Positions 14,177 to 22,259 of a stretch of DNA of 40,344 bases are shown in pieces (position 1 is the first letter of the stretch; every line of letters begins with the position of its first letter). This DNA is from Desulfovibrio legallii (GTDB lineage: Bacteria > Desulfobacterota > Desulfovibrionia > Desulfovibrionales > Desulfovibrionaceae). The notes beneath the pieces were generated by a model. It worked only from the letters and a program-made list of their open reading frames with translations. It ran no database searches and had not been told where the DNA came from. The stretch is taken from assembly GCF_004309735.1 (NCBI RefSeq), contig NZ_SIXC01000013.1, positions 38,226 to 78,569 of the forward strand, written 5' to 3'. The position numbers and the translations under genes were made by a program.

Positions 14177-15034
14177 TCAGACAATCTTTTTCGTGTCGTA
14201 AAAACCGCTTATGTCCTGATCCAGACGGATGGTGCAGGGGGCAAAGCCGTGCGCGGCGAGGATGGCCTCCACCTGCGGGCGCAGTTCCGGGGGCAGGCGC
14301 TGGGCCTGGAGCAGCGGTTCGGGCGTGACGCGCAGGCGAAAGTCGCCCAGGGCGGCTCCTTGTTCTGCGTCGGCGGCGGCCGACGCATCCGCCGGGGCGG
14401 GCAGGGCGTCCAGGGCGGCTTCGGCGGCGGCCAGGCGGCGCAGCAGGTCTTCGGTCGGTTCGAAGCCGTAGGCCAGGCGGGTCAGCAGGCAGGGCCGGGC
14501 GCGCTGGTCCGGCCGGTCCAGGCCGGTCTGGCGGGCCAGACGGCGGATGTCGTCCTTGGTCAGCCCGGCCTCGGCCAGGGGGGAGCGCACGCCGGCTTCT
14601 TTGAGGGCTCGCAGTCCGGGGCGAAAGGCCCGCATGTCGTCGGCGTTGGTGCCGTCGCAGAGCGTGCAGGGCGCGTCTTGTCCCGTGAGGGCCAGGGTCG
14701 CCCGCAGGGCGGCCATGAGGCCGCGCTTGCAGGCGTAGCAGCGCTCGCGGCTGTTGGCGGCCACCTCCGCCAGAGGCAGGGGGCTGTAGTGCACAAGCCG
14801 CAGGGGCAGACCGCGACGACGGGCCCAGTCCTGCGCTTCCGCACTTTCCTGCGCGGCAATGTGCGGCCCCTGGGCGTGCAGGGCCAGGACGCGGCTGCCG
14901 CAGAGCAGGGCGGCGTGGCAGAGAAAGCGACTGTCCAGCCCACCGGAAAAGGCTATGGCGCAGGCGGGCAGACTGCGGAAAACTTTCCGCAGGCGGTGGG
15001 GCAAGGCAGCGGCTTTGGTGGGATCGGCATCCAT
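14177..15034 (-). CDS. larE: ATP-dependent sulfur transferase LarE
   Basis: LarE adenylates and thiolates the carboxylates of pyridinium bis-carboxylate made by LarB, a step to the nickel-pincer cofactor of lactate racemase-type enzymes. The 285-aa protein has the PP-loop SGGLDS (30-35) and the LarE-type RPCLLTRLAYG with the sulfur-donor-position C182. It also has ERCYACK (C99, C102). These three cysteines match the arrangement described for iron-sulfur-type LarE (Thermotoga), which need not be consumed stoichiometrically. A further CTLC (123-126) is present. It is the last gene of the HD - secreted protein - larB - larC - larE operon. The ATG has only a weak AGGT ribosome site. Confidence 0.9.
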   Translation of the reverse strand: MDADPTKAAALPHRLRKVFRSLPACAIAFSGGLDSRFLCHAALLCGSRVLALHAQGPHIAAQESAEAQDWARRRGLPLRLVHYSPLPLAEVAANSRERCYACKRGLMAALRATLALTGQDAPCTLCDGTNADDMRAFRPGLRALKEAGVRSPLAEAGLTKDDIRRLARQTGLDRPDQRARPCLLTRLAYGFEPTEDLLRRLAAAEAALDALPAPADASAAADAEQGAALGDFRLRVTPEPLLQAQRLPPELRPQVEAILAAHGFAPCTIRLDQDISGFYDTKKIV

Positions 15035-15119
15035 GACATACCTGTATCTATAGTAAATAGAAAGGGGGTACCGGGGGCGCGCCTCCTGACTCGGGGGGGG
15101 CGGCCGTGTCCTGGTCCGT

Positions 15120-15986
15120 TTATTGCGCCGTGCCCAGGGCCCAGAGCGCGCCGTTGGGCACGTGGGGAAAAACTTTGTCGCCGTAGCTGATGCGGGTTTT
15201 GCGCACAGTCATGGCAGGCCAGGGCCCGAAATCGGCCTTGAAGGCCTTGAGCAGGCAGAGGGCGGTAGGGGTGACGGTTTCGCCCTGCCCGGCAAAGCCC
15301 TGCACGGCTACGCCTTCCAGCATGTGCAGCACGGCCGGGGCCGGGGTGGGCAGGCAGCCGTGGGCGCAACGGACCAGGCCGTCGGCCAGGGGCAGGGGGC
15401 TGCAGACAAAGCGGTGGGGGGCCAGCTGGGTGAACAGACGGCAGGCGAGGCAGATGTCCAGAATGCTGTCCAGTGCGCCCACTTCGTGAAAGGTCACCTG
15501 CTCCGGACTTTTGCCGTGCACTGCGCCCTCGGCGGCAGCCAGAACAGTGAAGGCCTCCCTGGCCAGGGTGGCGGCGTCGGCGGGCAGGGCGCTGACGTCC
15601 AGCAGGGCCAGAATGTCGGCCAGGCTGCGGTGGCTGTGCTCGTGGGGCAGGTCAATGTGGCAGCCTACACCGGCGATGCCGTTAACCTGGCGCGCTTCCA
15701 GCCGCAAAACGCCGTGCAAGGCTGGCAGGCGCAGTTCGTCCGTCAGGGCGTCCAAGGCCGGGGCGTCCAGGTCCAGCAGGGCGGCCAGACCGCTGAGCAG
15801 CATGTCGCCGGAAAGGCCCGAAGCGGGCCGTACGGTAAGGACTGTAAGGCTGGCGGGATGTTGCGCAGGCGCGTCGGGGGCCGGATGCGTATCTGGCGCC
15901 GGATGTGCGCAGGGGGCGGAGTGGCAGTGCGGCGCAGGATTGTGGCTGGGCGCGCTGTGGGGCGGCGTCAGGGTTTGCCGGGGCAT
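15120..15986 (-). CDS. larC: LarC-type nickel insertion protein, N-terminal half only
   Basis: LarC is the CTP-dependent cyclometallase that inserts nickel into the thiolated cofactor precursor. This 288-aa protein has SGLSGDM (56-62) and the metal-binding HEHSHRSLADI. It covers only the LarC1 part of the roughly 400-aa family and stops after ...FPHVPNGALWALGTAQ. Only 85 bp separate its stop from larE, too little for LarC2 in any frame. An N-terminal extension of about 45 residues is rich in His (7), Pro and Ala with HPAPD-like repeats, possibly a nickel store. AAGGAAA precedes the ATG, which lies 19 bp inside larB. The gene may be truncated, or LarC2 may be encoded elsewhere. Confidence 0.82.
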   Translation of the reverse strand: MPRQTLTPPHSAPSHNPAPHCHSAPCAHPAPDTHPAPDAPAQHPASLTVLTVRPASGLSGDMLLSGLAALLDLDAPALDALTDELRLPALHGVLRLEARQVNGIAGVGCHIDLPHEHSHRSLADILALLDVSALPADAATLAREAFTVLAAAEGAVHGKSPEQVTFHEVGALDSILDICLACRLFTQLAPHRFVCSPLPLADGLVRCAHGCLPTPAPAVLHMLEGVAVQGFAGQGETVTPTALCLLKAFKADFGPWPAMTVRKTRISYGDKVFPHVPNGALWALGTAQ

Positions 15987-16666
15987 GGGGTTTCCTTTTC
16001 ATTGAGAAGATTGATGATTCTTGCGGCGGCGCAGGCCGCGCCGTAGCCGTTGTCAATATTCATGACGCCCACGCCTGGGGCGCAGCTTACCAGCATGGCG
16101 GCCAGGGCCGTATGCCCTTGACGGGCCATGCCGTACCCCACGGAAGTGGGCACCGCAAAGATGGGGCGCGGCGTAAGGCCTCCTACCACCGAGGCCAGGG
16201 CCGCGTCCAGACCGGCAACCACGATGACCGCGTCGGCGGCGGCCAGGTCCGGCAGGCTGGCAGTGATGCGCCAGAGCCCGGCCACGCCGTTATCCTCTAT
16301 GACCTGGTGGTTTATGCCCAGATACTCCAGGGTGCGCGCGGCCTCCCAGAGCACGGAGCCGTCGGCCGTGCCTGCGGAAACCAGGGCTACGCGGCCGTGG
16401 GCTTTGGGGGGCAGGGGCCGGGTAAAGGCCGTGCGGGACAGAGGATGATACCTGTAGCAGGCGCGGATGTCTTCCGGCGCTGCGGCAAAAACGTCGGCGG
16501 CGAGCCGGGTAAACAGCACGGGGGCGGGGTCGGCGGCGCGGTCGCGCAGCAGATCCAGCACGGCCTCGCGTGGTTTGCCCTGGCAGAAAACGGCTTCGGG
16601 CAGGCCGATGCGGGCGTGGCGGCCGTGGTCGAACAGCACGCCGTAGTTGGTGGTCTGGTTGGTCAT
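15968..16666 (-). CDS. larB: LarB, nickel-pincer cofactor carboxylase/hydrolase
   Basis: LarB carboxylates nicotinic acid adenine dinucleotide at C5 and hydrolyses its phosphoanhydride, the first step of the cofactor pathway. The 232-aa protein shows the PurE-like core: VALVSAGTADGSV, VVAGLDAALASVVGGL, PTSVGYG and the C-terminal CAPGVGVMNIDNGYGAA. ATG 16666 is used. A GTG at 16678 abutting the upstream TGA is an alternative four codons longer; neither has a good ribosome site, so coupling to the upstream gene is likely. It overlaps larC by 19 bp. No larA is in the window. Confidence 0.9.
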   Translation of the reverse strand: MTNQTTNYGVLFDHGRHARIGLPEAVFCQGKPREAVLDLLRDRAADPAPVLFTRLAADVFAAAPEDIRACYRYHPLSRTAFTRPLPPKAHGRVALVSAGTADGSVLWEAARTLEYLGINHQVIEDNGVAGLWRITASLPDLAAADAVIVVAGLDAALASVVGGLTPRPIFAVPTSVGYGMARQGHTALAAMLVSCAPGVGVMNIDNGYGAACAAARIINLLNEKETPCPGKP

Positions 16667-16678
16667 GGCGGTATGCAC

Positions 16679-17416
16679 TCAGCGGCGCAGAATGGTGCGC
16701 AGGGTTGCGGCCTCCGGGCCGGATTGACTGTTCAGGGCCTGCGCCACGCGGGCGTCGACCTCAGGATGCCGGGGGGCCATGTCGTAGAGGGAAGCCGCGG
16801 CGGCGGCGCTGACGGAAAAGTCCGGATCGTTCTGCAGCCCTGCGGCGTTGAGCCGGGCGTAGCGCAGGGCCGCCGCGATGATAGGGTCCAGATAGGCCGC
16901 GTCGCCCGAGGCCAGGTAGGCGGTCCAGTACATCTGGAGCACGGTTTTTTCCGCATAGAGATTCCAGCGCAGCAAGGGGGCCGGGCTGGCAGTGATCTGC
17001 CGGAGCAGCAGGGCGTCGTCGGGCTGCAGCAGGCTTTGGATCAGAGCGTCAGCGTCGGGCAGTTGGGCCAGGTGCGCAGCCCAGGCCAGGGTGCGGCGTC
17101 CGTCGCGGCTCAGGCTGGGCGCGGGCGGCAGCAGGCGCGGTCTGGCCGAAGGGTCGCGGCGCAGCACTTCGGCCAGAAAGGCGGCCAGGGCCAGTTGTTT
17201 GCGGCTGTCGGCCAGCACGCCCTGGGCGTCAAAGGTGCGCAAAATGCCGGGCAGGGTTTCGGCCCGCTGCTCACGGTAGTAGTATTCCATGTCGCGGGCG
17301 TAAAAGGGCACGCCCTTGGCAATGGTCAGGGCCTGTGCCGCCAGAGGCGTGAACAGCGTGCAGAAGGCCAGCAGCAGGGCCGACAGTGCGGCTGGTGGGG
17401 CGGGAAGACGTTTCAT
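16679..17416 (-). CDS. Secreted alpha-helical protein of unknown function
   Basis: I do not recognise this 245-aa protein. It has a clear signal peptide (hydrophobic stretch 8-25, probable cleavage after AQA near residue 28). The mature part is mainly Ala/Leu-rich helices, with many LAxxL and AALRYAR-like segments reminiscent of helical repeats. No catalytic motif and no lipobox Cys are seen. It starts 2 nt after the HD gene stop and ends directly before larB, so it is translationally coupled to both. Its operon position hints at an envelope role linked to the lar genes, but that is only context. Confidence 0.7.
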   Translation of the reverse strand: MKRLPAPPAALSALLLAFCTLFTPLAAQALTIAKGVPFYARDMEYYYREQRAETLPGILRTFDAQGVLADSRKQLALAAFLAEVLRRDPSARPRLLPPAPSLSRDGRRTLAWAAHLAQLPDADALIQSLLQPDDALLLRQITASPAPLLRWNLYAEKTVLQMYWTAYLASGDAAYLDPIIAAALRYARLNAAGLQNDPDFSVSAAAAASLYDMAPRHPEVDARVAQALNSQSGPEAATLRTILRR

Positions 17417-17418
17417 GG

Positions 17419-18660
17419 TCAGTCAAAGTCCGCCAGCAGGGCGTCCAGGTTGAGGCAGGCGAGGGGGCTTTCGCGCAGGCGAGTAAGCAGGCGCACGCGC
17501 GCTTCCAGCAGGTGCGGCGAGGAAACCCCGTTGCGGATGGAGCTGTGGGCCTCCAGAAAGGCGGCCAGGTTGTCGCAATCTTTGAGCAGGCGGCCGTCCT
17601 TGGGGTCCAGGTCGTCCGTATTGCCCTCGCGCTGCAGGGCGTCAAAGCCGTCCAGCGTCCGGACGCGACCCTGGCGACGGACGCATTCCTGAAATTCCGA
17701 ACCCACCTCCAGGCCCAGAAAGTAGGAGATGCGTGCCACCAGGTCCGTAAAGCCTTCTTCCCGCAGAGGGGCGAACAGGCGGCGTTCCAGTTCCGTTTCT
17801 TCGTATTCTTTGATCATCTTGGGCAGGCTGGCGATGGATTGCTTGACCGGCGAGATAATGTCGCGGGTGAGCACTTCGGGCAGGTCGTGAAACAGGCCGC
17901 AAAAAAAGTTATTGTCGGCGCGGGCCGGGCAGGCCTTGACCGTGAGGCTGAAAAAGTAGGCCAGACAGGCCACAATGAACATGTGTCCCAGCACCGAGGT
18001 GGAGGGAATGCGCGGGGCCTGCGTCCAGCGGATCTGAAAGCGCAACTGCCCGCAGAGGTTGGCCAGCCGTGCCAGGGCCGTGCGGGGCGTGCGCATAGCA
18101 ATAAGGCCGGGCAGGTCGGCAAAGGCCGCCAGCCTGTCGTGGAAGGACTGGCCGATGTCGTCCATTTCTTCGTCAAAGGGCGTGTTGAATGGTTCAATAA
18201 GGCGAAATTCCCACTGTGAGGCATAGAGGTGGGCAGCAGTAAGGATGCGTCGTGCCGGGCTTTCTTCATCGGGGTGCAAATGCCATGCGCGCATGCGCTT
18301 CCAGAAAGGGCCGAGGGGGGCCAGCGCCGGGGCGAGCCGCTCCAGAACGTGCTGCGTGAGCGCGCGGAACTGGCGGGGGTTGGCCTTGATTTTGTAAAAG
18401 ATGGGCGGCTTGATGTCCGTAATGATGGCCCGGTAGAAATAGTCGAAAAGACCGCCTTCAACAATTTCTGTCGCCAGGGCCACGCGCCGGGCCGTGTCGG
18501 CCTCACGGGTGTATTCGTGCCAGAGCACGCAGGCAAGCAGCATTTTGTGGGCCTGCTTGTCGATCTCAAGCAGTTCCACGGGGCGCAGCTTATCGTTCCA
18601 GCGCAGTAAGTACGCGCCGGAAAAAATGAGTTCCAGCAGACTCTTGCGGATGACGGGCAT
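17419..18660 (-). CDS. HD-domain phosphohydrolase (YfbR-like), long form
   Basis: A 413-aa cytoplasmic protein. Residues about 215-375 contain an HD domain of the type seen in the 5'-deoxynucleotidase YfbR. The visible motifs are SVLGHMF (H226), GLFHDLPEVLTRDIISPVK (H258, D259) and KDCDNLAAFLEA (D362/D364). The N-terminal half of about 200 residues is extra compared with YfbR (about 200 aa) and also looks helical with scattered His. GGGAGG precedes the ATG, and a good promoter stands at 18696-18724. It heads the operon that continues with the secreted protein and larBCE. Nucleotide monophosphate hydrolysis is plausible, but the substrate is unproven. Confidence 0.78.
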   Translation of the reverse strand: MPVIRKSLLELIFSGAYLLRWNDKLRPVELLEIDKQAHKMLLACVLWHEYTREADTARRVALATEIVEGGLFDYFYRAIITDIKPPIFYKIKANPRQFRALTQHVLERLAPALAPLGPFWKRMRAWHLHPDEESPARRILTAAHLYASQWEFRLIEPFNTPFDEEMDDIGQSFHDRLAAFADLPGLIAMRTPRTALARLANLCGQLRFQIRWTQAPRIPSTSVLGHMFIVACLAYFFSLTVKACPARADNNFFCGLFHDLPEVLTRDIISPVKQSIASLPKMIKEYEETELERRLFAPLREEGFTDLVARISYFLGLEVGSEFQECVRRQGRVRTLDGFDALQREGNTDDLDPKDGRLLKDCDNLAAFLEAHSSIRNGVSSPHLLEARVRLLTRLRESPLACLNLDALLADFD

Positions 18661-18695
18661 GGGGCCTCCCGGTGTGCCTACAAAAAACAGTTGGC

Positions 18696-18724
18696 AGTAT
18701 AGGGGCTCATGGTGTAAACCTCAA
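18696..18724 (-). promoter_or_regulatory. Promoter of the HD-lar operon
   Basis: On the minus strand: TTGAGG (18719-18724), a 17-bp spacer and TATACT (18696-18701). Transcription would start about 30 nt before the HD-gene ATG. Confidence 0.6.
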
Positions 18725-18841
18725 GGGCTTCACAGCCGTTTCGGCCGGACGGACGCGCGTGGCGTTCGTCCCAAAACCGGATTCAGGCCGGGTCTGCACC
18801 AGGCCCGCGACCTGTGCAGTGCGCCAAAGCGCCCCCGGCGC

Positions 18842-18871
18842 TTGACAGGCCGGCGCGTTTTGCTGTATTGA
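18842..18871 (+). promoter_or_regulatory. Promoter of rplM-rpsI
   Basis: A perfect TTGACA (18842-18847) followed by TGTATT (18864-18869, 16-bp spacer) or TATTGA (18866-18871, 18-bp spacer). The leader to rplM would be about 105 nt and contains GGCGGC/GGCCGCC pairing potential, which could allow ribosomal-protein feedback. Confidence 0.55.
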
Positions 18872-18983
18872 AGCTACCTTTGCTGCGATACTGTCGTCAT
18901 CCCCCGTTGGGCGGCGCATCGCGGGTTTGAAACGCCAAGCTGCCTGACGGCCGCCGATATTTGCAGAGTGAGGAGTCATTCCC

Positions 18984-19418
18984 ATGAAAACGTTCAGCCC
19001 CACCCCCAAGGACATTAACCGCCAGTGGTTTGTGGTGGACGCTCAGGATCAGGTGCTCGGTCGTCTGGCCAGCCAGATCGCCCACCGCCTGCGCGGCAAG
19101 CACAAGCCCGAGTTCGCCCCGCATATGGACAACGGGGATTTCATCGTGGTGGTCAACTGCGAGAAAATCAAGGTCACCGGCAATAAACTGCAGGACAAAA
19201 AATACTACCGGCATTCCGGCTGGGTGGGCGGTCTCAAGACCAGCGTGCTCGGCGACGTGCTGGCCCAGCACCCTGACCGGGCGCTCATGTCCGCCGTGCG
19301 CGGCATGCTGCCCAAAAACCGTCTGGGTCGCGCCATGCTGAAAAAGCTCAAGATCTATGCCGGGGCCGAGCATCCGCATACGGCCCAGAATCCGCAGCCG
19401 CTGACTCTCGCGCACTAG
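18984..19418 (+). CDS. rplM: 50S ribosomal protein L13
   Basis: A 144-aa L13, an early-assembly protein of the large ribosomal subunit that contacts 23S rRNA. Recognisable segments are [31 protein letters not shown] and [37 protein letters not shown] precedes the ATG. It forms the usual rplM-rpsI pair with the next gene, 18 bp away. Confidence 0.98.
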   Translation: MKTFSPTPKDINRQWFVVDAQDQVLGRLASQIAHRLRGKHKPEFAPHMDNGDFIVVVNCEKIKVTGNKLQDKKYYRHSGWVGGLKTSVLGDVLAQHPDRALMSAVRGMLPKNRLGRAMLKKLKIYAGAEHPHTAQNPQPLTLAH

Positions 19419-19436
19419 TTAAGGACGGAGAACGCC

Positions 19437-19829
19437 ATGAGCGAAAAATTTGAATACGGCACCGGCCGCCGCAAGACCGCCACGGCCCGTACCCGCGTTT
19501 ACGCCGGTTCCGGTGCCATTGTGGTCAATGGTCGCACGTTTGAAGAATACTTCCCGCGCAAGACCCTCCAGATGATTATCCGTCAGCCCTTGGTGCTCGC
19601 CAAGCTGGCCGAAAAGCTGGATGTGCGCGTCAACGTGGCCGGCGGCGGCGTGAGCGGTCAGGCCGAGGCTGTGCGCCACGGCATTTCCCGCGCCCTGCTG
19701 GCGGTAGACCCGGCCCTGCGCCCCTTGCTCAAGAAGGCCGGCTTCCTCACCCGCGACGCCCGCAAGAAAGAGCGTAAAAAGTACGGTCTGCGCGCCGCCC
19801 GCGCCCGGTACCAGTACTCCAAACGTTAA
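19437..19829 (+). CDS. rpsI: 30S ribosomal protein S9
   Basis: A 130-aa S9, complete in length. It has the N-terminal [20 protein letters not shown] and the basic C-terminal tail ...RARYQYSKR that reaches towards P-site tRNA. GGACGGAG precedes the ATG. It is co-transcribed with rplM and followed by a strong terminator. Confidence 0.98.
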   Translation: MSEKFEYGTGRRKTATARTRVYAGSGAIVVNGRTFEEYFPRKTLQMIIRQPLVLAKLAEKLDVRVNVAGGGVSGQAEAVRHGISRALLAVDPALRPLLKKAGFLTRDARKKERKKYGLRAARARYQYSKR

Positions 19830-19836
19830 TATGGTC

Positions 19837-19888
19837 GGGGGCCGCGCCGTTGCGCTCAAGGGAGCGGGCGGCGCGGCCCCCCTGTTTT
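19837..19888 (+). terminator. Terminator of rplM-rpsI
   Basis: A perfect 12-bp GC-only stem (19837-19848 with 19870-19881), an inner region with further pairing, then TGTTTT (19883-19888). It begins 8 bp after the rpsI stop. Confidence 0.75.
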
Positions 19889-20238
19889 GGCCACGGTGCT
19901 GTCGCGGCCCGGCGATGGGCTTGTCGGTTGAAGTTGTCCTGGGCCATGTCCGTTTTGGGGCCGAGCTGCGTTTTTTGTTACGCAAAGCCCGATGGGCGGC
20001 AGTGCTGTCAAGCGGCGTTTCGGGCGCAGAGCCCGGTTCCCGGCGCACAGTTTGAGCGGATTCCGGTTGACGACCGAGACGTGTCAGGGCGGGCCCGCAA
20101 GGTCCGTCTTTTTTTGTGCCGCGTTCCGGAATCCCCGGCAGCCGCGGCTGCGGAACATGCCGCGCACGGCCTTCCGTTTTTGGGGGATGTGGAGCCCCTG
20201 TAGCGCGCGTCATGCGCAAGCCGCAAGGGTACAGTCTG
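19889..20238. other. Gene-free interval before the YcaO gene
   Basis: About 350 bp without a convincing ORF or clear promoter. A short stem GGGCC/GGTCC followed by GTCTTTTTTT (20091-20115, plus strand) looks like a weak intrinsic terminator. The YcaO gene may depend on read-through or on a promoter that does not match the consensus. Confidence 0.5.
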
Positions 20239-22044
20239 ATGAACCGCAGCACCCCAGATTCTTTTGCCGACCTGCCCCCCCTGGATTACGCCTACGCCCA
20301 CGAGCGCACCCAGGCCACCACGGGCTATTTCTCCTGCCTGCCTCCCGCCTCCCTTTCTTTTGATGCGGCTCTGGACCGCCTGGAAGCCGCGCCTTACGAC
20401 GACTTTCTCCATCTGCATCTGTTGCGTCTGCTGGGTAAGAACCGCCCGGCGGAACTGCGTCAGTTGGCCGCTCGCTGCGCTGACGCGACCGACGGAACTT
20501 GCCCGCGTCCGGCTCTGGCCGCGCTGCTGCGGGAGTGCGCCCTGCTGTTGCCGGGGCTGGAAGATCTGGACGCGGCCCTGACGCCCACGGCGCGGGCGGC
20601 GGCTTTGGCGGCCACCCCGGCCGTGTATCTGCGCGCGGCCGCGCAACCCGATTTTGCCGCGTCTGCGGCCTGGAGCGCTTTGTTCCGCGCCAATATCTGC
20701 GAGCACCATCCCTTGCCCCGCTGGGGGGAGGCCGATGTGCCGTCCCTGTTTGCGGAAGCGCGCGTACGCGCCGCTCTTGAGGCCATGGCCGCCCAGGCCG
20801 GGGAGCTGCGCCGTCAACACGTCCTGCTGGCGGCCAATTCCGGTCCGGCCTGGCAGCGGCCCCCGGCCCAGGAAACGTTTTTGCGCGCTCAGGACGCCCT
20901 GATGGAGGCCGGTCTGGTGGAAGGGCGGGAAATGCGCCACGAGGCTTCGCTGGCGCCCATTGCCCTGCTGCGCGGCTGGCGGGTGGATGTGGCCGTGCGC
21001 AACGGGGCCGTGCGGCATACCCTGCGGGGCGCGGCCACGGCTTACGGGCGCGGGCTTTCGCTGGCGGCGGCCAGGGCCTCCTGCGCCATGGAGATTGTGG
21101 AGCGGGCCAGCGCCTATGTGAGCGTGGAGGAGGGCGGCGCGGCGGCCGACGACTGCGGCGGACCGGTGGTGGGGCGCATTGCCCAGCGCAAAAACGCTTT
21201 GCCCCTGGTGCGGGCGCGGCTTTCGGAATTGCGCGCCCAGGGGCGGGAGGCTCTGGACCCCAACAGCCTGCCTTTGGAAGCGCCGTACACGGATTTCCCC
21301 CTGCACTGGCTGTCCGCGCATGACAGCGGCGGCGCGACGGTGCTGGTGCCGGCCCAGGCCGTGTTTTTGTTCTGCAATCTGGACGAACCGGCCTTGTTTG
21401 TGGCCGGCGGGTCCACGGGGCTGGCTTCGGGCAACACCCCGGAGGAGGCCAAGGTGGCCGCGCTGACGGAAATTGCCGAACGCGACGCCGAGGCCGTGAC
21501 CCCCTACAGCCGCACGCGCTGCTTTTGCCTGCGCAGCCGCGACCCCCGACTGCAGGCCCTGTTGGACGATTATGCAGCCTGCGGCGTCCGGGTGCAGTTT
21601 CAGGATCTGACCACGGAACTGGGGCTGCCCGTGTACCAGAGTTTTGTGCTGGGGCCGGACGGGGCTGTGGTGCGCGCCACCGGAGCCCATTTGTGCGGTC
21701 CGCGCGCGGCCCTGGCTGCGTTGACGGAAACGCCCTGGCCCTATTCGCCGGTGCGCAGCGCGCCGCCGCGGCCTTCTGGGCCGGGCTTGGCTGGTCTGCC
21801 TGTGCGCGATCTGGAAGATCTGCCGGACCTGAGCCTGCCCTCGCCGGCGGCGGAGCTGCGGCTTTTGGAAAGCGTGCTGGAGGCCCAGGGGCGGCGGCCT
21901 CTGTACGTGGATCTGACCCGCGCGGACCTGGATTTGCCCGTGGTGCGGGCTCTGGTGCCGGGGCTGGCGCTGACTTCGGAGTGGGAGCGCTTTTCGCGCC
22001 CAGGTCTGCGCTTGTTTGCCCGCTACCTGGCTACGGCGGGCTGA
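20239..22044 (+). CDS. Stand-alone YcaO-domain protein
   Basis: A 601-aa protein. YcaO domains use ATP to activate peptide amides, giving azolines, thioamides or related changes. Residues about 255-500 carry the YcaO hallmarks: AYGRGLSLAAARASCAMEIVERAS (E285, E288) and GLASGNTPEEAKVAALTEIAERDA (E411, E414, R415). A third region, ALAALTETPWPYS (E497), stands where an ALTEAxQSR-like motif is expected and lacks the usual Gln/Arg. Residues 1-240 form a Leu/Ala-rich helical domain. ATG 20239 is chosen for AAGGGT at good spacing; the frame is open to 20116. There is no precursor peptide, TfuA, E1-like or dehydrogenase partner nearby, so the substrate is unknown. ThiI/RimO-type roles are not supported. 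Confidence 0.82.
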   Translation: MNRSTPDSFADLPPLDYAYAHERTQATTGYFSCLPPASLSFDAALDRLEAAPYDDFLHLHLLRLLGKNRPAELRQLAARCADATDGTCPRPALAALLRECALLLPGLEDLDAALTPTARAAALAATPAVYLRAAAQPDFAASAAWSALFRANICEHHPLPRWGEADVPSLFAEARVRAALEAMAAQAGELRRQHVLLAANSGPAWQRPPAQETFLRAQDALMEAGLVEGREMRHEASLAPIALLRGWRVDVAVRNGAVRHTLRGAATAYGRGLSLAAARASCAMEIVERASAYVSVEEGGAAADDCGGPVVGRIAQRKNALPLVRARLSELRAQGREALDPNSLPLEAPYTDFPLHWLSAHDSGGATVLVPAQAVFLFCNLDEPALFVAGGSTGLASGNTPEEAKVAALTEIAERDAEAVTPYSRTRCFCLRSRDPRLQALLDDYAACGVRVQFQDLTTELGLPVYQSFVLGPDGAVVRATGAHLCGPRAALAALTETPWPYSPVRSAPPRPSGPGLAGLPVRDLEDLPDLSLPSPAAELRLLESVLEAQGRRPLYVDLTRADLDLPVVRALVPGLALTSEWERFSRPGLRLFARYLATAG

Positions 22045-22169
22045 GTTTTTTACGTCAGCCGTCACGCAGCGGCCCGCAGACGTCTCCGGGGGCGGAGGCG
22101 CGGGCCTGGGGGCACGGTACCCCCACGCTGCGACGACGGAGATTTTGTGGCGGCAACGGGGCGGAACAA

Positions 22170-22198
22170 TTGCGGTCCCCCTGTATCTGGCGTAGAGT
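22170..22198 (+). promoter_or_regulatory. Promoter of the liv operon
   Basis: TTGCGG (22170-22175), a 17-bp spacer and TAGAGT (22193-22198), giving a leader of about 55 nt before the binding-protein ATG at 22260. Confidence 0.5.
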
Positions 22199-22259
22199 GT
22201 CGCCAGCGGTTGGCCTTACTTTGAGGCCGCCAAGAACCTCAATGACTGGAGGGAGAAGG

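Noticed and set aside
15035-15119. A possible LarC2 segment made by frameshifting after larC
   Set aside because: Only 85 bp lie before larE, far too short for LarC2.
20008-22065. A 685-codon minus-strand frame opposite the YcaO gene
   Set aside because: The translation is Gly/Arg/Gln-rich with no domain. It mirrors the GC-rich codon pattern of the real plus-strand gene.
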